DNA of 32,984 bases from the NCBI GenBank assembly GCA_020532515.1, contig JAJBAY010000016.1, positions 1 through 32,984 of the forward strand. Reading direction: 5' to 3'. Within the stretch, counting starts at the first letter, position 1; every line of letters begins with the position of its first letter. The notes below the pieces were generated by a model that did not search any database, was not told the DNA's origin, and worked only from the letters and a program-made list of their open reading frames with translations. Of this stretch, positions 32,926-32,984 are shown in pieces. The DNA comes from Candidatus Cloacimonadota bacterium (GTDB lineage Bacteria > Cloacimonadota > Cloacimonadia > Cloacimonadales > Cloacimonadaceae). The position numbers and the translations under genes were made by a program.

Positions 32926-32984
32926 AGTTCTCTGACGGTGCTTTGGAGCGTAGCGGAAAAGCGCCGTCAGAAAACTTTTCGCTC
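32859..32984. mobile_element. probable insertion-sequence end (IS21-like repeats), partial
   Basis: From TGTCAATGGAA (32859) the base composition changes. Two 19-bp repeats occur 24 bases apart: TTTAAAGTGCACCACTTTT (32871-32889) and TTTAAACTGCACCACTATT (32895-32913), and a third TTTAAAG is at 32921. TGT termini with several subterminal repeats containing TGCACCACT are typical of IS21-family ends, from memory. A 14-bp stem with one G-T pair follows: 32931-32944 with 32958-32971. The transposase genes would be beyond the window, so this is a tentative call. Confidence 0.45.

Noticed and set aside
1-32984. tRNA, rRNA or recognised riboswitch genes
   Set aside because: I looked through all intergenic stretches and saw no cloverleaf, conserved rRNA block or familiar riboswitch core; a covariance-model scan would be decisive.

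Overview
The window is a gene-dense stretch of a bacterial chromosome of roughly 48 % GC by eye. It probably comes from an uncultured Gram-negative, amino-acid-fermenting lineage. Candidatus Cloacimonadota (Cloacimonas-like) is my best guess, by inference only. The reasons are an outer-membrane TolC-type efflux system, a 30-residue AURKAIP1/COX24-type ribosomal protein next to an HU gene, a MutL with an endonuclease motif, and amino-acid catabolic genes (ornithine aminotransferase, fused formiminotransferase-cyclodeaminase). No 16S rRNA or tRNA is visible to settle the taxonomy.

Layout. 1-3348 (+): the 3' part of a MATE transporter, ornithine aminotransferase (rocD), a hairpin terminator, then era. 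3349-3800: a non-coding block with nested inverted repeats, two copies of a hairpin element and 7-bp repeat arrays. 3746-10669 (-): one tight operon, tetR-tolC-adaptor-RND pump-DUF3332 lipoprotein-NifU/Nfu domain, closed by a terminator. The RND pump lacks the usual TM4/TM10 proton-relay residues. 10670-11264: a gene-free divergent region. 11265-11864 (+): a lone lipoprotein. 12017-13620 (-): hisC, then the HU-COX24 pair with a terminator between the pair and hisC. 13842-19645 (+): rpmE with its own terminator, then the run DUF1385-prfA-CNNM/HlyC-ftcD-shikimate kinase with 1-8 nt overlaps or gaps. 19791-20753 (-): a YitT/DUF2179 membrane protein. 20884-28822 (+): nucleoside kinase-mutL-miaA-parvulin-aroC/chorismate mutase-aroD/aroE, again largely overlapping. 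28899-31376 (+): a large SppA-type protease with an apparent beta-barrel N-terminus, closed by a bidirectional terminator. 31436-31693 (-): a small unknown gene. 32038-32925 (+): a GNAT acetyltransferase whose 3' end runs into repeats that look like an insertion-sequence end, so the window probably stops just inside a mobile element.

How the genes work together. Three shikimate-pathway genes are present: shikimate kinase, a fused dehydroquinase-shikimate dehydrogenase, and a fused chorismate synthase-chorismate mutase. Together they give five enzyme activities in three polypeptides, running from dehydroquinate to prephenate apart from the EPSP synthase step. The minus-strand operon is a regulated tripartite exporter with two unexpected passengers. 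The prfA and mutL-miaA runs are mixed translation, repair and metabolism operons.

Most of the window is ordinary core genome. The most interesting items are the structured intergenic block at 3376-3741, the altered RND proton-relay residues, the barrel-SppA fusion, the cysteine-rich cytosolic parvulin, the AroC-chorismate mutase/AroDE fusion pair, and the probable IS end at the right edge. I did not find a clear-cut new defence or mobile system.
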